This document shows, in pieces, positions 11,172 through 24,537 of a stretch of DNA of 64,000 nucleotides (the first letter of the stretch is position 1; each line of letters begins with the position of its first letter). The notes below the pieces were generated by a model that was not told the origin of the DNA, searched no databases, and was given only the letters and a program-made list of their open reading frames with translations. The DNA comes from Stenotrophomonas nitritireducens (GTDB lineage: Bacteria > Pseudomonadota > Gammaproteobacteria > Xanthomonadales > Xanthomonadaceae): the NCBI RefSeq assembly GCF_001431425.1, contig NZ_LDJG01000017.1, positions 1 to 64,000 on the forward strand, written 5' to 3'. Position numbers and translations under genes: made by a program.

Positions 11172-11927
11172 ATGCGCCGCAAGATCGTTGCCGGTAACTG
11201 GAAGCTGCATGGCAGCCGTCAATTCGCCACCGGACTGGTGGGGCAGGTGGCTGCCGGCCTGCCGTTGGATGGGGTCGAGCTGGTGATCCTGCCGCCGCTA
11301 CCCTACCTGGGGGATCTGGTCGAGTACTTCGAGGACACCGCCCTGGCGTTCGGCTCGCAGGACGTCAGCTGCAACGAGAAGGGCGCCTACACCGGCGAGG
11401 TGTCGGCCGCCATGCTGGTGGACGTGGGGGCCGCCTACGGGCTGGTGGGCCATTCCGAGCGCCGCCAGTACCATCACGAAAGCAGCGAGCTGGTCGCGCG
11501 CAAGTTCGTGGCGGCGGCCAATGCCGGCCTGGTTCCGGTCTTGTGCGTCGGTGAGACGCTGGAGCAGCGCGAGGCCGGGCAGACCGAGCATGTCATCGCC
11601 GCGCAACTGGCGCCGGTGCTGGAGCTGGCCGGGGTCCAGGCCTTTGCCGGGGCGGTGGTCGCCTACGAGCCGGTCTGGGCCATCGGCACCGGCCGTACCG
11701 CCAGCCCGGAGCAGGCGCAGGCCGTGCATGCCTTCATCCGTGGCGTAGTCGCCGGGCGCGATGCTAGAATCGCTGATTCGCTGCCGATCCTGTATGGCGG
11801 CAGCGTCAAGCCCGACAATGCTGCAGAGCTGTTCGCACAGCCTGACGTCGATGGCGGGCTGGTAGGCGGCGCTTCGCTGGTGGCGGCAGATTTCCTGGCC
11901 ATCGCGAGGGCGGCAGCCGGTCGCTAA
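11172..11927 (+). CDS. tpiA: Triosephosphate isomerase
   Basis: TpiA interconverts dihydroxyacetone phosphate and glyceraldehyde 3-phosphate. The 251-residue TIM barrel contains AGNWKLHGS (catalytic K11), GHSERR (electrophile H94), AYEPVWAIGTG (catalytic Glu) and LYGGSVKPDNA (phosphate loop). It is followed after 28 bases by secG, an arrangement conserved upstream of the nuo operon in related bacteria. Confidence 0.97.
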   Translation: MRRKIVAGNWKLHGSRQFATGLVGQVAAGLPLDGVELVILPPLPYLGDLVEYFEDTALAFGSQDVSCNEKGAYTGEVSAAMLVDVGAAYGLVGHSERRQYHHESSELVARKFVAAANAGLVPVLCVGETLEQREAGQTEHVIAAQLAPVLELAGVQAFAGAVVAYEPVWAIGTGRTASPEQAQAVHAFIRGVVAGRDARIADSLPILYGGSVKPDNAAELFAQPDVDGGLVGGASLVAADFLAIARAAAGR

Positions 11928-11955
11928 CGGTGGAATTGTCCGGGACGGATTTCAA

Positions 11956-12372
11956 ATGCTGATGTTGATCCTCAATGTGGTCTATGTGCTGGTGGCGGTC
12001 GCGATGATCGCGCTGATCCTGATGCAGCGCGGCTCCGGCGCGGCCGCGGGCTCGGGTTTCGGTGCCGGTGCATCGGGTACGGTGTTCGGCGCGCGCGGCG
12101 CGTCCAACTTCCTGTCCAAGTCCACCAAGTGGCTGGCCGTGGTGTTCTTCGGCATCAGCCTGTTCATGGCCTGGTATGCCTCCCATGGTTCGCGCCCCGC
12201 CGAACAGGGGCTGGGCGTGATGTCCCAGGTGCAGGCGCCTGCCGCTCCGGCGGGCGAGCTGCAGTCCGTTCCGCAGGCCGCGGCCGCGGGCGAAGTGCCG
12301 CAGGCGACGCCTGCGGCAAATAATCCGGCGCAGGGCGAAGAAAAGCCCGCCGAGGGCTCGCATAAAGACTGA
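11956..12372 (+). CDS. secG: Preprotein translocase subunit SecG
   Basis: SecG is the small auxiliary subunit of the SecYEG channel. The 138-residue protein has two transmembrane helices (about 2-22 and 54-74) around the conserved loop LMQRGSGAAAGSGFGAGASGTVFGARG. The C-terminal ~60 residues are an Ala/Pro/Glu-rich tail, longer than in E. coli SecG and probably disordered. A possible -10 element for tRNA-Leu lies just after its stop. Confidence 0.95.
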   Translation: MLMLILNVVYVLVAVAMIALILMQRGSGAAAGSGFGAGASGTVFGARGASNFLSKSTKWLAVVFFGISLFMAWYASHGSRPAEQGLGVMSQVQAPAAPAGELQSVPQAAAAGEVPQATPAANNPAQGEEKPAEGSHKD

Positions 12373-12379
12373 AGACGGT

Positions 12380-12385
12380 TACAAT
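12380..12385 (+). promoter_or_regulatory. Possible -10 element for tRNA-Leu
   Basis: TACAAT followed by a GC-rich discriminator (ACGCGCC), as in stringently controlled stable-RNA promoters, 40 bases before the tRNA. No good -35 is visible. Confidence 0.35.
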
Positions 12386-12424
12386 ACGCGCCGCACTGCG
12401 AAGCCGGTGCGCTGACGTAAGTAA

Positions 12425-12509
12425 GCCCAGGTGGCGGAATTGGTAGACGCACTACCTTGAGGTGGTAGCGACGCAAGTCGTAGGGGTTCGAGTCCCCTCT
12501 TGGGCACCA
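12425..12509 (+). tRNA. tRNA-Leu (anticodon GAG)
   Basis: 85-nt class II tRNA. The acceptor stem GCCCAGG pairs with CTTGGGC before ACCA; the anticodon arm is CTACC-TTGAGGT-GGTAG (anticodon GAG); a variable arm and T arm GGGTTCGAGTCCC are present and CCA is encoded. It reads CUC/CUU codons and lies between secG and nuoA. Confidence 0.96.
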
Positions 12510-12622
12510 TGAGTTTGTTATGCGGGTTATGCGGGATGCGGCAGCTCCCGCCGTGGCAAGTCCCGTCAATCCCCATGCGCGGGCGCCTGCAGGTGTCCGG
12601 GCAGAGGCAAGAGAGAATCGCT

Positions 12623-12979
12623 GTGCTGGCCGAATATTTGCCGTCCCTGCTGTTTCTGATCGTCGCCAGCGGCATCGGCGTCGCCCTGATGCTGATCGGT
12701 CGTTTCCTTGGCCCCCGCAGCCCTGACGAGCAGAAACTGTCGCCGTACGAGTGCGGCTTCGAGGCGTTCGAGAACGCGCGCATGAAGTTCGATGTGCGCT
12801 ATTACCTCATCGCCATCCAGTTCATCGTCTTTGACCTGGAAATCATCTTCATCGTGCCCTGGACCCAGGTCTTCATGGAGCTGGGCGCGCGTTCGCTCGT
12901 CACCATGGGCCTGTTCGTGGGCATGCTGTTCCTCGGCTTTATCTACGTGTGGAAGAAGGGAGCGCTGGAATGGGAGTGA
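12623..12979 (+). CDS. nuoA: NADH-quinone oxidoreductase subunit A
   Basis: NuoA is a three-helix membrane subunit of complex I at the junction with the peripheral arm. The 118-residue protein has the conserved [21 protein letters not shown] loop after the first helix, then two more helices. The frame is open to 12500, inside the tRNA, so the GTG at 12623 with GAGAGA upstream is the likely start. It begins the 14-gene nuo operon and overlaps nuoB by 10 bases. Confidence 0.96.
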   Translation: MLAEYLPSLLFLIVASGIGVALMLIGRFLGPRSPDEQKLSPYECGFEAFENARMKFDVRYYLIAIQFIVFDLEIIFIVPWTQVFMELGARSLVTMGLFVGMLFLGFIYVWKKGALEWE

Positions 12980-13524
12980 TTCAGACTCTCGATGGCCTGA
13001 TGAACAATCCGATCCCGGAAGGGCGGGTTGACGACATCCTCCGGCCCGAAGGCGACAACCCGCTGCTCGAGAAGGGCTACGTCACCACCAGCGTCGACGC
13101 CCTGCTGAACTGGGCGCGCACCGGCTCGATGTGGCCGATGACCTTCGGCCTGGCCTGCTGCGCCGTGGAGATGATGCACGCCGGCGCCTCGCGCCTGGAC
13201 CTGGACCGCTACGGCGTGGTGTTCCGCCCGTCGCCGCGCCAGTCCGACGTGATGATCGTCGCCGGCACCCTGGTCAACAAGATGGCCCCGGCGCTGCGCA
13301 AGGTCTACGACCAGATGCCCGACCCGAAGTGGGTCATCTCGATGGGCAGCTGCGCCAACGGCGGCGGCTATTACCACTATTCGTATGCGGTCGTGCGCGG
13401 CTGCGATCGCGTGGTGCCGGTGGACGTCTACGTCCCGGGCTGCCCGCCGACCGCCGAGGCGCTGGTGTACGGCATCCTGCAGCTGCAGAAGAAGATCTGG
13501 CGCACCCAGACCATCGCACGCTGA
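12970..13524 (+). CDS. nuoB: NADH-quinone oxidoreductase subunit B
   Basis: NuoB carries cluster N2, the terminal [4Fe-4S] centre that reduces quinone. The 184-residue protein has the tandem cysteines in [10 protein letters not shown] and further ligands in GSCANGGG and [12 protein letters not shown]. The ATG at 12970 ([10 protein letters not shown]) is chosen over an in-frame start 21 bases upstream because it matches the family and overlaps nuoA by only 10 bases. Confidence 0.97.
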   Translation: MGVIQTLDGLMNNPIPEGRVDDILRPEGDNPLLEKGYVTTSVDALLNWARTGSMWPMTFGLACCAVEMMHAGASRLDLDRYGVVFRPSPRQSDVMIVAGTLVNKMAPALRKVYDQMPDPKWVISMGSCANGGGYYHYSYAVVRGCDRVVPVDVYVPGCPPTAEALVYGILQLQKKIWRTQTIAR

Positions 13525-13556
13525 TCCCCTTTCAAGTCAAGAGCACGCCAGCCCCC

Positions 13557-14309
13557 ATGGCCCAGCAAGCACCTTCACTCATCGACCGACTTCGCGCGCG
13601 TTTCGCCGGTGCGCAGGTCTCCGTGGTCGAACCGCGCGGCGAAGTGACGCTGGAGGTTCCGTCGGCCGACTGGCATGCCGTCGCCGTCGCCCTGCGCGAC
13701 GAGTTCGGCTTCGAGCACGCCACCGATCTGTGCGGAGTCGATTATCTCGGCTTCGGCAGCGACGAGTGGGATACGGCCGACGTTTCTTCGCAGGGCTTCA
13801 GCCGTGGCGTGGAAGGCAAGGGCGCCGGCCGCTTCGCCTGGGGCGAATTCCCCAGCCACGAAACCGCCGAAGGCGCGCAGCCGGACGCGCTGCCGAAGCA
13901 GCGCTTCGCCGTCGTCGTGCAGTTGCGTTCCTACCAGCACAACCAGCTGCTGCGCATGCGCTGCTTCGCGCCGAGCGAGGCGCTGCCGGTGGTGGCGTCG
14001 CTCACCGGCGTGTGGCCGGGCCTGAACTGGTTCGAGCGCGAGGCGTTCGACCTGTACGGCGTGATCTTCGAAGGCCACCCGGACCTGCGCCGGATCCTGA
14101 CCGACTACGGTTTCGTCGGCCATCCGTTCCGCAAGGACTTCCCGCTGATCGGCAACGTCGAAGTGCGTTACGACGAAGAAAAGAAGCGCGTGGTCTATGA
14201 GCCGGTGACGTCGGTCGAGCCGCGCGTGGGCGTGCCGCGCGTGATCCGCGACGACGCCCGCTTCGAGACCGCCGAAGGCGAGCGCGCGCAGACGGAGGCA
14301 AGCAAGTGA
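13557..14309 (+). CDS. nuoC: NADH-quinone oxidoreductase subunit C
   Basis: NuoC is the 30-kDa peripheral-arm subunit beside NuoD at the quinone cavity. The 250-residue protein carries the family signature [29 protein letters not shown] (about 162-190). An acidic/glycine-rich insert of about 40 residues (about 68-105) interrupts the N-terminal domain compared with the shortest homologues. It is separate from nuoD, unlike the E. coli nuoCD fusion; the stop overlaps the nuoD start (GTGA). Confidence 0.96.
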   Translation: MAQQAPSLIDRLRARFAGAQVSVVEPRGEVTLEVPSADWHAVAVALRDEFGFEHATDLCGVDYLGFGSDEWDTADVSSQGFSRGVEGKGAGRFAWGEFPSHETAEGAQPDALPKQRFAVVVQLRSYQHNQLLRMRCFAPSEALPVVASLTGVWPGLNWFEREAFDLYGVIFEGHPDLRRILTDYGFVGHPFRKDFPLIGNVEVRYDEEKKRVVYEPVTSVEPRVGVPRVIRDDARFETAEGERAQTEASK

Positions 14310-15613
14310 GTGAGTTCCATCAGGCCTCCGAGGCCTTCGCCAGCAATCCCGCCGAAGGCAGGCAGGAGATCCGCAACTACACCATGAACTTCGGCCCGCA
14401 GCACCCGGCCGCGCATGGCGTGCTGCGCCTGATCCTGGAGATGGACGGCGAGACCATCATGCGCGCCGACCCGCACGTGGGCCTGCTGCATCGCGCTACC
14501 GAGAAGCTGGCCGAGTCCAAGCCGTTCAACCAGTCGATCGGCTACATGGACCGCCTGGATTACTGCTCGATGATGTGCAACGAGCATGCCTACGTCCGCG
14601 CCATCGAGACCCTGGCGGGCATCGAGGTGCCGGAGCGTGCGCAGTACATCCGCACGATGTTCGACGAGATCACCCGCATCCTGAACCACCTGATGTGGCT
14701 GGGTTCGAACGGGCTCGACCTCGGCGCGATGGCGGTGATGCTGTATGCGTTCCGCGAGCGCGAGGAGCTGATGGACTGCTACGAGGCGGTGTCCGGCGCG
14801 CGCATGCACGCGGCCTACTACCGCCCGGGCGGCGTGTACCGCGACCTGCCGGACACGATGCCGAAATACAAGGAGTCGCGCTGGCACAAGGGCAATGCGC
14901 TCAAGCGCCTGAACGCCGCCCGCGAAGGCTCGATGCTGGACTTCCTGGAGAACTTCACCAACGAGTTCCCGGCGCGCGTCGACGAGTACGAGACCCTGCT
15001 GACCGACAACCGCATCTGGAAGCAGCGCACCGTCGGCATCGGCGTGATCACCCCGGAGCACGCCCTGGCATGGGGCATGACCGGCGTCATGCTGCGCGGC
15101 TCGGGCATCGCCTGGGACCTGCGCAAGAAGCAGCCGTACGCCAAGTACGACGCGGTCGATTTCGACATCCCGCTGGGCACCGGCGGCGACTGCTACGACC
15201 GTTACCTGGTCCGTATCGCCGAGATGCGCCAGTCCAACCACATCATCAAGCAGTGCGTGCAGTGGCTGAAGGCCAATCCCGGCCCGGTCATGGTCCGCAA
15301 TTTCAAGGTCGCCCCTCCCAAGCGCGCGGAGATGAAGGACGACATGGAAGCGCTGATCCACCACTTCAAGCTGTTCAGCGAAGGCTACTGCGTGCCGGCC
15401 GGCGAAACCTATGCCGCGGTCGAGGCGCCGAAGGGCGAGTTCGGCTGCTACCTGGTGTCCGACGGCGCCAACAAGCCGTTCCGCGCGCACCTGCGCGCGC
15501 CCGGCTTCGCCCACCTGTCCTCGCTGGATTCGATCGTGCGCGGCCACATGCTGTCGGACGTGGTGGCGATGATCGGCACCTACGATCTCGTGTTCGGCGA
15601 GGTCGACCGGTAA
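14306..15613 (+). CDS. nuoD: NADH-quinone oxidoreductase subunit D
   Basis: NuoD is the 49-kDa subunit that forms the quinone-binding cavity with NuoB. The 435-residue protein has [15 protein letters not shown] near the N-terminus, containing the conserved quinone-site histidine, [18 protein letters not shown], and the C-terminal [29 protein letters not shown]. Translation starts with GTG overlapping the nuoC stop. The 91 bases to nuoE are the longest gap inside the nuo operon and include a CCGGGC/GCCCGG inverted repeat. Confidence 0.97.
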   Translation: MSEFHQASEAFASNPAEGRQEIRNYTMNFGPQHPAAHGVLRLILEMDGETIMRADPHVGLLHRATEKLAESKPFNQSIGYMDRLDYCSMMCNEHAYVRAIETLAGIEVPERAQYIRTMFDEITRILNHLMWLGSNGLDLGAMAVMLYAFREREELMDCYEAVSGARMHAAYYRPGGVYRDLPDTMPKYKESRWHKGNALKRLNAAREGSMLDFLENFTNEFPARVDEYETLLTDNRIWKQRTVGIGVITPEHALAWGMTGVMLRGSGIAWDLRKKQPYAKYDAVDFDIPLGTGGDCYDRYLVRIAEMRQSNHIIKQCVQWLKANPGPVMVRNFKVAPPKRAEMKDDMEALIHHFKLFSEGYCVPAGETYAAVEAPKGEFGCYLVSDGANKPFRAHLRAPGFAHLSSLDSIVRGHMLSDVVAMIGTYDLVFGEVDR

Positions 15614-15704
15614 TGCCGGGCAAGCGCACAACGCCCGGTGCCAGCGCGGCCATGCTGCTGCAGGCATCGGTTTCCCAGGATCTGCTATTGGTTGAGGTCG
15701 GCCG

Positions 15705-16232
15705 ATGAAGGCGACAGGTAATTTCGAGGCGGCGCGCGACGTCGACCCGATGGTGGTGTTGAGCGACAAGACACGCGCTCACATCGATCACTGGCTGACG
15801 AAGTTCCCGCCGGAGCGCAAGCGCTCGGCGGTGCTGCAGGGCCTGCACGCCGCGCAGGAGCAGAACCAGGGCTGGCTGAGCGACGAGCTGATCGCCGCGG
15901 TGGCCAAGTACCTGGACCTGCCGTTCGTGTGGGCCTACGAGGTCGCCAGCTTCTACTCGATGTTCGAGACCGAGAAGGTCGGCCGCAACAACGTCGCCAT
16001 CTGCACCAACATCAGCTGCTGGCTCAATGGCGCCGACGACATCGTGCGCCACTGCGAGAAGAAGCTGGGCATCAAGCACGGCGAATCGACCCCGGACGGC
16101 CGCGTCTACCTCAAGCGCGAGGAAGAGTGCCTGGCCGGCTGCGCGGGCGCGCCGATGATGGTCATCAACGGTCACTACCATGAGCGCCTGACGCTGGACC
16201 AGGTCGACGCGCTGCTGGACGGGCTGGAGTAA
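15705..16232 (+). CDS. nuoE: NADH-quinone oxidoreductase subunit E
   Basis: NuoE is the 24-kDa flavoprotein-arm subunit that holds the [2Fe-2S] cluster N1a. The 175-residue protein has the four ligands C100, C105, C142 and C146 in CTNISC and CLAGCAGAPM. The next gene, nuoF, starts three bases after its stop. Confidence 0.97.
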   Translation: MKATGNFEAARDVDPMVVLSDKTRAHIDHWLTKFPPERKRSAVLQGLHAAQEQNQGWLSDELIAAVAKYLDLPFVWAYEVASFYSMFETEKVGRNNVAICTNISCWLNGADDIVRHCEKKLGIKHGESTPDGRVYLKREEECLAGCAGAPMMVINGHYHERLTLDQVDALLDGLE

Positions 16233-16235
16233 GGC

Positions 16236-17569
<1,334 letters not shown>

Positions 17570-17573
<4 letters not shown>

Positions 17574-19816
17574 GCGCGCAACCCATGAACCCTAGCGAGG
17601 CGCCGGTGGTGCCGGAAGGACACGTCACCATCGAGATCGATGGGCAGACGATGTTCGCGCCCAAGGGGTCGATGATCATCCAGGCCGCCGACAAGGCCGG
17701 CATCCCGATTCCGCGCTTCTGCTACCACGAGAAGCTGCCGATCGCGGCCAACTGCCGCATGTGCCTGGTCGACGTCGAGAAGTCGCCCAAGCCGTCGCCG
17801 GCCTGCGCCACGCCGGTCATGGACGGCATGAAGATCCAGACCCGCAACGAGAAGGCGCTCAAGTACCAGCGCTCGGTCATGGAATTCCTGCTGATCAACC
17901 ATCCGCTGGACTGCCCGATCTGCGACCAGGGCGGCGAGTGCGAGCTGCAGGACGTGTCGCTGGGCTACGGCCGTTCGGTCAGCCGCTTCAACGAGCGCAA
18001 GCGCGTGGTGGCCGACGAGGACATGGGGCCGCTGGTCGCCACCGAGATGACCCGCTGCATCCAGTGCACCCGCTGCGTGCGCTTCACCGCGGAGATCGCC
18101 GGCACCTATGAGCTGGGCGGCATGTACCGTGGCGAAAACCTGCAGATCGGCACCTACGACGGCAAGCCGCTGACCACCGAGCTTTCGGGCAACGTGATCG
18201 ACGTGTGCCCGGTCGGCGCGCTGACCAACAAGGTGTTCCAGTTCCGGGCCCGCCCGTGGGAACTGACCGCGCGCGAGTCGCTGGGCTACCACGACGCGAT
18301 GGGCTCGAACCTGTTCCTGCACGTGCGCCGCGGCGAAGTGCTGCGCGTGGTGCCGCGCGACAACGAGCTGGTCAACGAGTGCTGGCTGTCCGACCGCGAC
18401 CGTTATTCGCACCAGGGCCTGTATGCCGCCGACCGCGCGGTCAAGCCGCTGCAGAAGGTCAACGGCGAGTGGAAGGAAGTGAGCTGGGCCGAAGGTCTGG
18501 CCGCCGCCCGCGAGATCCTCGACGGCAACCGTGGCGATGACCTCGGCGTGCTGGTGCACCCGTCCACCTCGAACGAGGAGGGTGCGCTGCTGGCCCGCCT
18601 GGCCACCGGCCTGGGCTCGAACAACCTCGACCACCGCATCGACAACCGCGACTTCTCCGACGCCGCGACCGCCGAGGTGTTCGGCGCTTCGCTGGCCGAC
18701 ATCGAGAACGCCGACCGCATCGTCCTGCTGGGCAGCAACATCCGCCACGAACTGCCGCTGCTGCATGCGCGCCTGCGCAAGGCGCAGACCCAGAAGGGGG
18801 CGCAGATCTTCGCGGTCAATCCGGTCGATTTCGATTTCGCATTCGCACTGGCCGGCAAGCAGATCGTCGCGCCGTCGACGTTCGTCCAGGCGCTGGGCGA
18901 TGCCGGGCTGCGCGAGGCGGTGAAGGCCGGTGGCAACGCCGTCGTCATCGTCGGCGCGATCGCCGAGAACCATCCGCAGGCGGCCGCGATCCGCGCTGCC
19001 GCGCGCGATTTCGCCGCGGCCACCGGCGCGAAGCTGTGCCGCATCCCGCAGGGCGCCAATGCCATCGGCCTGTCCCGCGCCGGCGTGCTGCCGGCCGGCA
19101 AGGATGTCGCCGCGATGCTGGCGCAGCCGCGCAAGGCCTACGTGCTGTACGGCATCGAGCCGGGCCTGGACTTCGCCGACGGCGCCGCCGCGCGCAAGGC
19201 GCTGGCGGGTGCCAAGGTGGTGGCGTTCAGCCAGTTCGCCTGCGCCTCGACCCGCGACGTGGCTGACGTGATCCTGCCGATCGGCGCGCTGCCGGAAATC
19301 GATGCGACCCTGACCAACCTCGATGGCCGCGACCAGCAGGCCCGTGCCGGCGGCAAGCTGCCGGGCGAGGCCCGCGAGGGCTGGCGCGTGCTGCGCGCCC
19401 TGGGCGGCGACCTGCAGCTGGCCGGCTTTGGCTTCACCGATCTGGCGGGCCTGCGTGCCGGCCTGCAGCCGGTGCAGGTGAGCGTGGCTGCCTCGGCGCA
19501 GCCGCAGCTGGCGGGCGAGGGCCTGGAAGTGGCTTCGACCCCGGCGATCTACCGCACCGATGCGGTGGTGCGTCGCGCCGAAGCGCTGCAGGCACATCCG
19601 CTGAACAACGCGCCGCGCATCGTGCTCAACGCCGATGACGCCGCGCGCCTGCAGCTGGTGGAAGGGCAGATGGCCAAGGTCGGCACCGACGCCGGCAAGG
19701 CGACCCTGCCGGTCGTGGTCGACGCGCGCGTCGCCGCCGGTACGGTCTGGATTGAATCGGGCCACGGCGCCACCGCGCCGCTGGGTGCCGCTCGGGTAAC
19801 GGTGGTGGCTGCATGA
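17570..19816 (+). CDS. nuoG: NADH-quinone oxidoreductase subunit G
   Basis: NuoG is the 75-kDa subunit carrying clusters N1b, N4 and N5. The 748-residue protein has a [2Fe-2S] ferredoxin domain ([15 protein letters not shown]), the N5 motif with [10 protein letters not shown], the N4 motif ([10 protein letters not shown] and a later VCPVGAL) and a long molybdopterin-oxidoreductase-like domain from about residue 220. The C-terminal half lacks obvious cofactor motifs, as is usual for the family. It overlaps nuoF and nuoH by four bases each. Confidence 0.97.
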
Positions 19817-20907
19817 ACGAGTTGCTGTTGAACGCGGTCGATCCGCTGCACCAGTGGTTCCTGACGCTGGGCGACATCGGCATCGTGCTGTGGACGGTGC
19901 TGAAGATCCTGGTCATCGCCATGCCGATCATCGTATCGGTGGCGTTCTACGTGCTGTGGGAGCGCAAGCTGATCGGCTGGATGCACGTGCGCCACGGGCC
20001 GATGTATGTCGGCCTGGGCGGCCTGCTGCAGGCCTTTGCCGACGTGACCAAGCTGCTGTTCAAGGAAATCGTGCAGCCGGCCAACGCGCACCGGACGATC
20101 TACGTGCTGGCGCCGCTGATCGTGCTGGCACCCTCGTTCGCCGCCTGGTCGGTGGTGCCGTTCGATTACAAGCTGGTGCTGTCCAACGCCAACGTCGGCC
20201 TGCTGTACCTGCTGGCGATGACCTCGCTGGGCATCTACGGCGTGATCCTGGCCGGCTGGGCGTCGAACTCCAAGTACGCCTTCCTTGGCGCGATGCGCTC
20301 TGCCGCGCAGATGGTCAGCTACGAAATCGCGATGGGCTTCGCCCTGGTCGGCGTGATGATCGCCGCGGGCAGCCTGAACCTGAGCGAGATCGTGCTGGCG
20401 CAGAAGGGCAGTTCCGGCCTGTTCGACTGGTTCCTGCTGCCGCTGCTGCCGCTGTTCGTCGTGTACTGGGTGTCCGGCGTGGCCGAGACCAACCGCGCGC
20501 CGTTCGACGTGGTCGAGGGCGAGTCGGAAATCGTCGCCGGCCACATGGTCGAATACTCCGGCGGTGCGTTCGCGCTGTTCTTCCTGGCCGAGTACGCCAA
20601 CATGATCCTGATCAGCTTCCTGATCTCGATCTTCTTCATGGGCGGCTGGCTGAGCCCGATCCAGGGCTGGGTGACGGCGGACGTGTCGCCGTGGGTCAAC
20701 TGGATCTGGAACGGCGGCTGGCCGTGGCTGCTGGCCAAGGTGTTCTTCTTCGCCAGTTCGTACATCTGGTTCCGCGCCACGTTCCCGCGCTTCCGCTACG
20801 ACCAGATCATGCGCCTGGGCTGGAAGGTGTTCATCCCGCTGACCATCGCGTGGATCGCGGTGACCGCATTGCTCGTGTTCTACGGCGTGATCCAGAGAGG
20901 CGTTTGA
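19813..20907 (+). CDS. nuoH: NADH-quinone oxidoreductase subunit H
   Basis: NuoH is the membrane subunit that completes the quinone chamber next to NuoB/NuoD. The 364-residue protein has about eight to nine helices, the loop [19 protein letters not shown] and the acidic loop [23 protein letters not shown] overlap with nuoG suggests coupling. Confidence 0.97.
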   Translation: MNELLLNAVDPLHQWFLTLGDIGIVLWTVLKILVIAMPIIVSVAFYVLWERKLIGWMHVRHGPMYVGLGGLLQAFADVTKLLFKEIVQPANAHRTIYVLAPLIVLAPSFAAWSVVPFDYKLVLSNANVGLLYLLAMTSLGIYGVILAGWASNSKYAFLGAMRSAAQMVSYEIAMGFALVGVMIAAGSLNLSEIVLAQKGSSGLFDWFLLPLLPLFVVYWVSGVAETNRAPFDVVEGESEIVAGHMVEYSGGAFALFFLAEYANMILISFLISIFFMGGWLSPIQGWVTADVSPWVNWIWNGGWPWLLAKVFFFASSYIWFRATFPRFRYDQIMRLGWKVFIPLTIAWIAVTALLVFYGVIQRGV

Positions 20908-20910
20908 TTC

Positions 20911-21399
20911 ATGAAAAAGATCACCCACTATTTCAAGAGCCTGCTGCTGCTGGAGCTGGTCTCCGGCATGTGGCTGACGCTGAAGTACGCGTTCAAGCCC
21001 AAGTACACCGTGCTGTACCCGATGGAGAAGTTCCCGCAGTCGCCGCGCTTCCGCGGCCTGCACGCGCTGCGCCGCTACCCGAACGGCGAGGAACGCTGCA
21101 TCGCCTGCAAGCTGTGCGAGGCGGTGTGCCCGGCGTTGGCCATCACCATCGATTCGGCCAAGCGCGAGGACGGCACCCGCCGCACCACGCGCTACGACAT
21201 CGACCTGTTCAAGTGCATCTTCTGCGGTTTCTGCGAGGAGAGCTGCCCGGTGGACTCGATCGTGGAAACCCACATCCTCGAGTACCACTTCGAGAACCGT
21301 GGCGAGAACATCGTCACCAAGCCGCAGCTGCTGGCCATCGGTGATCGGCTGGAAGCCGAGATCGCCGAACGCCGCGCCGCCGACGCCGCCTTCCGCTGA
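20911..21399 (+). CDS. nuoI: NADH-quinone oxidoreductase subunit I
   Basis: NuoI carries [4Fe-4S] clusters N6a and N6b that pass electrons to N2. The 162-residue protein has two CxxCxxCxxxCP motifs, [12 protein letters not shown] and [12 protein letters not shown]. It starts three bases after nuoH. Confidence 0.97.
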   Translation: MKKITHYFKSLLLLELVSGMWLTLKYAFKPKYTVLYPMEKFPQSPRFRGLHALRRYPNGEERCIACKLCEAVCPALAITIDSAKREDGTRRTTRYDIDLFKCIFCGFCEESCPVDSIVETHILEYHFENRGENIVTKPQLLAIGDRLEAEIAERRAADAAFR

Positions 21400-21409
21400 G
21401 GACCGAAAG

Positions 21410-22069
21410 ATGGATTGGGTAAATATCGCTTTCTGGTTCTTCTCGATCGTGGCGGGGCTTTCGGCCCTGTCGGTGATCAGCGTGCGCAACCCGGTGTATG
21501 CCGTGCTGTGCCTGATCCTGACCTTCTTCTCCATCGCCTGCGTGTGGCTGCTGGTCGGTGCCGAGTTCCTCGGCGTCACCCTGGTGCTGGTGTACGTCGG
21601 CGCGGTGATGGTGCTGTTCCTGTTCGTGGTGATGATGCTCGACGTGGAAACCGCCAGCCTGCGCGAAGGCTGGGTGCGCTACCTGCCGGTCGGACTGGTC
21701 GTCGCGGTGGTGATGCTGGTGCAGATGCTGACCCTGATCGGCATCAAGGCGCGCATGGCCGTGCCGTTCCCGGCCGACAACGCGGCCGCCGTCGCCGCCG
21801 ACAACTCCAATGTCACCTGGCTGGCGCGCAGCCTGTTCACCGAATACCTGCTGCCGTTCGAGTTCGCCGCGGTGATCCTGACCGTGGCGGTGATCGCCGC
21901 GGTGATGCTGACCCTGCGCCGCCGTACCGGCGTGAAGACGCAGAATCCGTCCGAGCAGACCCGCGTCCGCGCCAGCGACCGCCTGCGCATCGTGAAGATG
22001 GCGGCCGAGAAGCCGGTCGTGCTGACCGATACCAAGCACAACGAAGGCGGCGAGGAGGCCAAGCCATGA
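21410..22069 (+). CDS. nuoJ: NADH-quinone oxidoreductase subunit J
   Basis: NuoJ is a five-helix membrane subunit of the proton-pumping arm. The 219-residue protein has the conserved [20 protein letters not shown] segment and a hydrophilic C-terminal tail. The frame extends upstream into nuoI; the ATG at 21410 ([10 protein letters not shown]) follows a GAGGA-like ribosome site. The stop overlaps the nuoK ATG. Confidence 0.96.
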   Translation: MDWVNIAFWFFSIVAGLSALSVISVRNPVYAVLCLILTFFSIACVWLLVGAEFLGVTLVLVYVGAVMVLFLFVVMMLDVETASLREGWVRYLPVGLVVAVVMLVQMLTLIGIKARMAVPFPADNAAAVAADNSNVTWLARSLFTEYLLPFEFAAVILTVAVIAAVMLTLRRRTGVKTQNPSEQTRVRASDRLRIVKMAAEKPVVLTDTKHNEGGEEAKP

Positions 22070-22371
22070 TTTCCCTGGGCCACATGCTCGCTCTTGGCGC
22101 GGTGATGTTCTGCATCTCCGTCGCCGGCATCTTCCTCAACCGCAAGAATATCATCGTGCTGTTGATGTCGGTCGAGTTGATGCTGCTGTCGGTGAACATC
22201 AACTTCGTCGCCTTCTCGCGTCAGCTCGGCGATACCGCCGGCCAGCTGTTCGTGTTCTTCATCCTGACCGTGGCCGCGGCGGAAGCCGCCATCGGCCTCG
22301 CGATCCTGGTGACCCTGTTCCGTACCCGCCACACCATCAACGTGGGCGAAGTCGATTCGTTGAAGGGCTGA
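22066..22371 (+). CDS. nuoK: NADH-quinone oxidoreductase subunit K
   Basis: NuoK is a three-helix membrane subunit related to MrpC. The 101-residue protein has the two membrane glutamates needed for proton transfer, in [15 protein letters not shown] and in [11 protein letters not shown]. It starts within the nuoJ stop (ATGA). Confidence 0.97.
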   Translation: MISLGHMLALGAVMFCISVAGIFLNRKNIIVLLMSVELMLLSVNINFVAFSRQLGDTAGQLFVFFILTVAAAEAAIGLAILVTLFRTRHTINVGEVDSLKG

Positions 22372-22378
22372 CCCACAG

Positions 22379-24517
<2,139 letters not shown>

Positions 24518-24537
24518 CCTGTACGGAATAAGAAGAC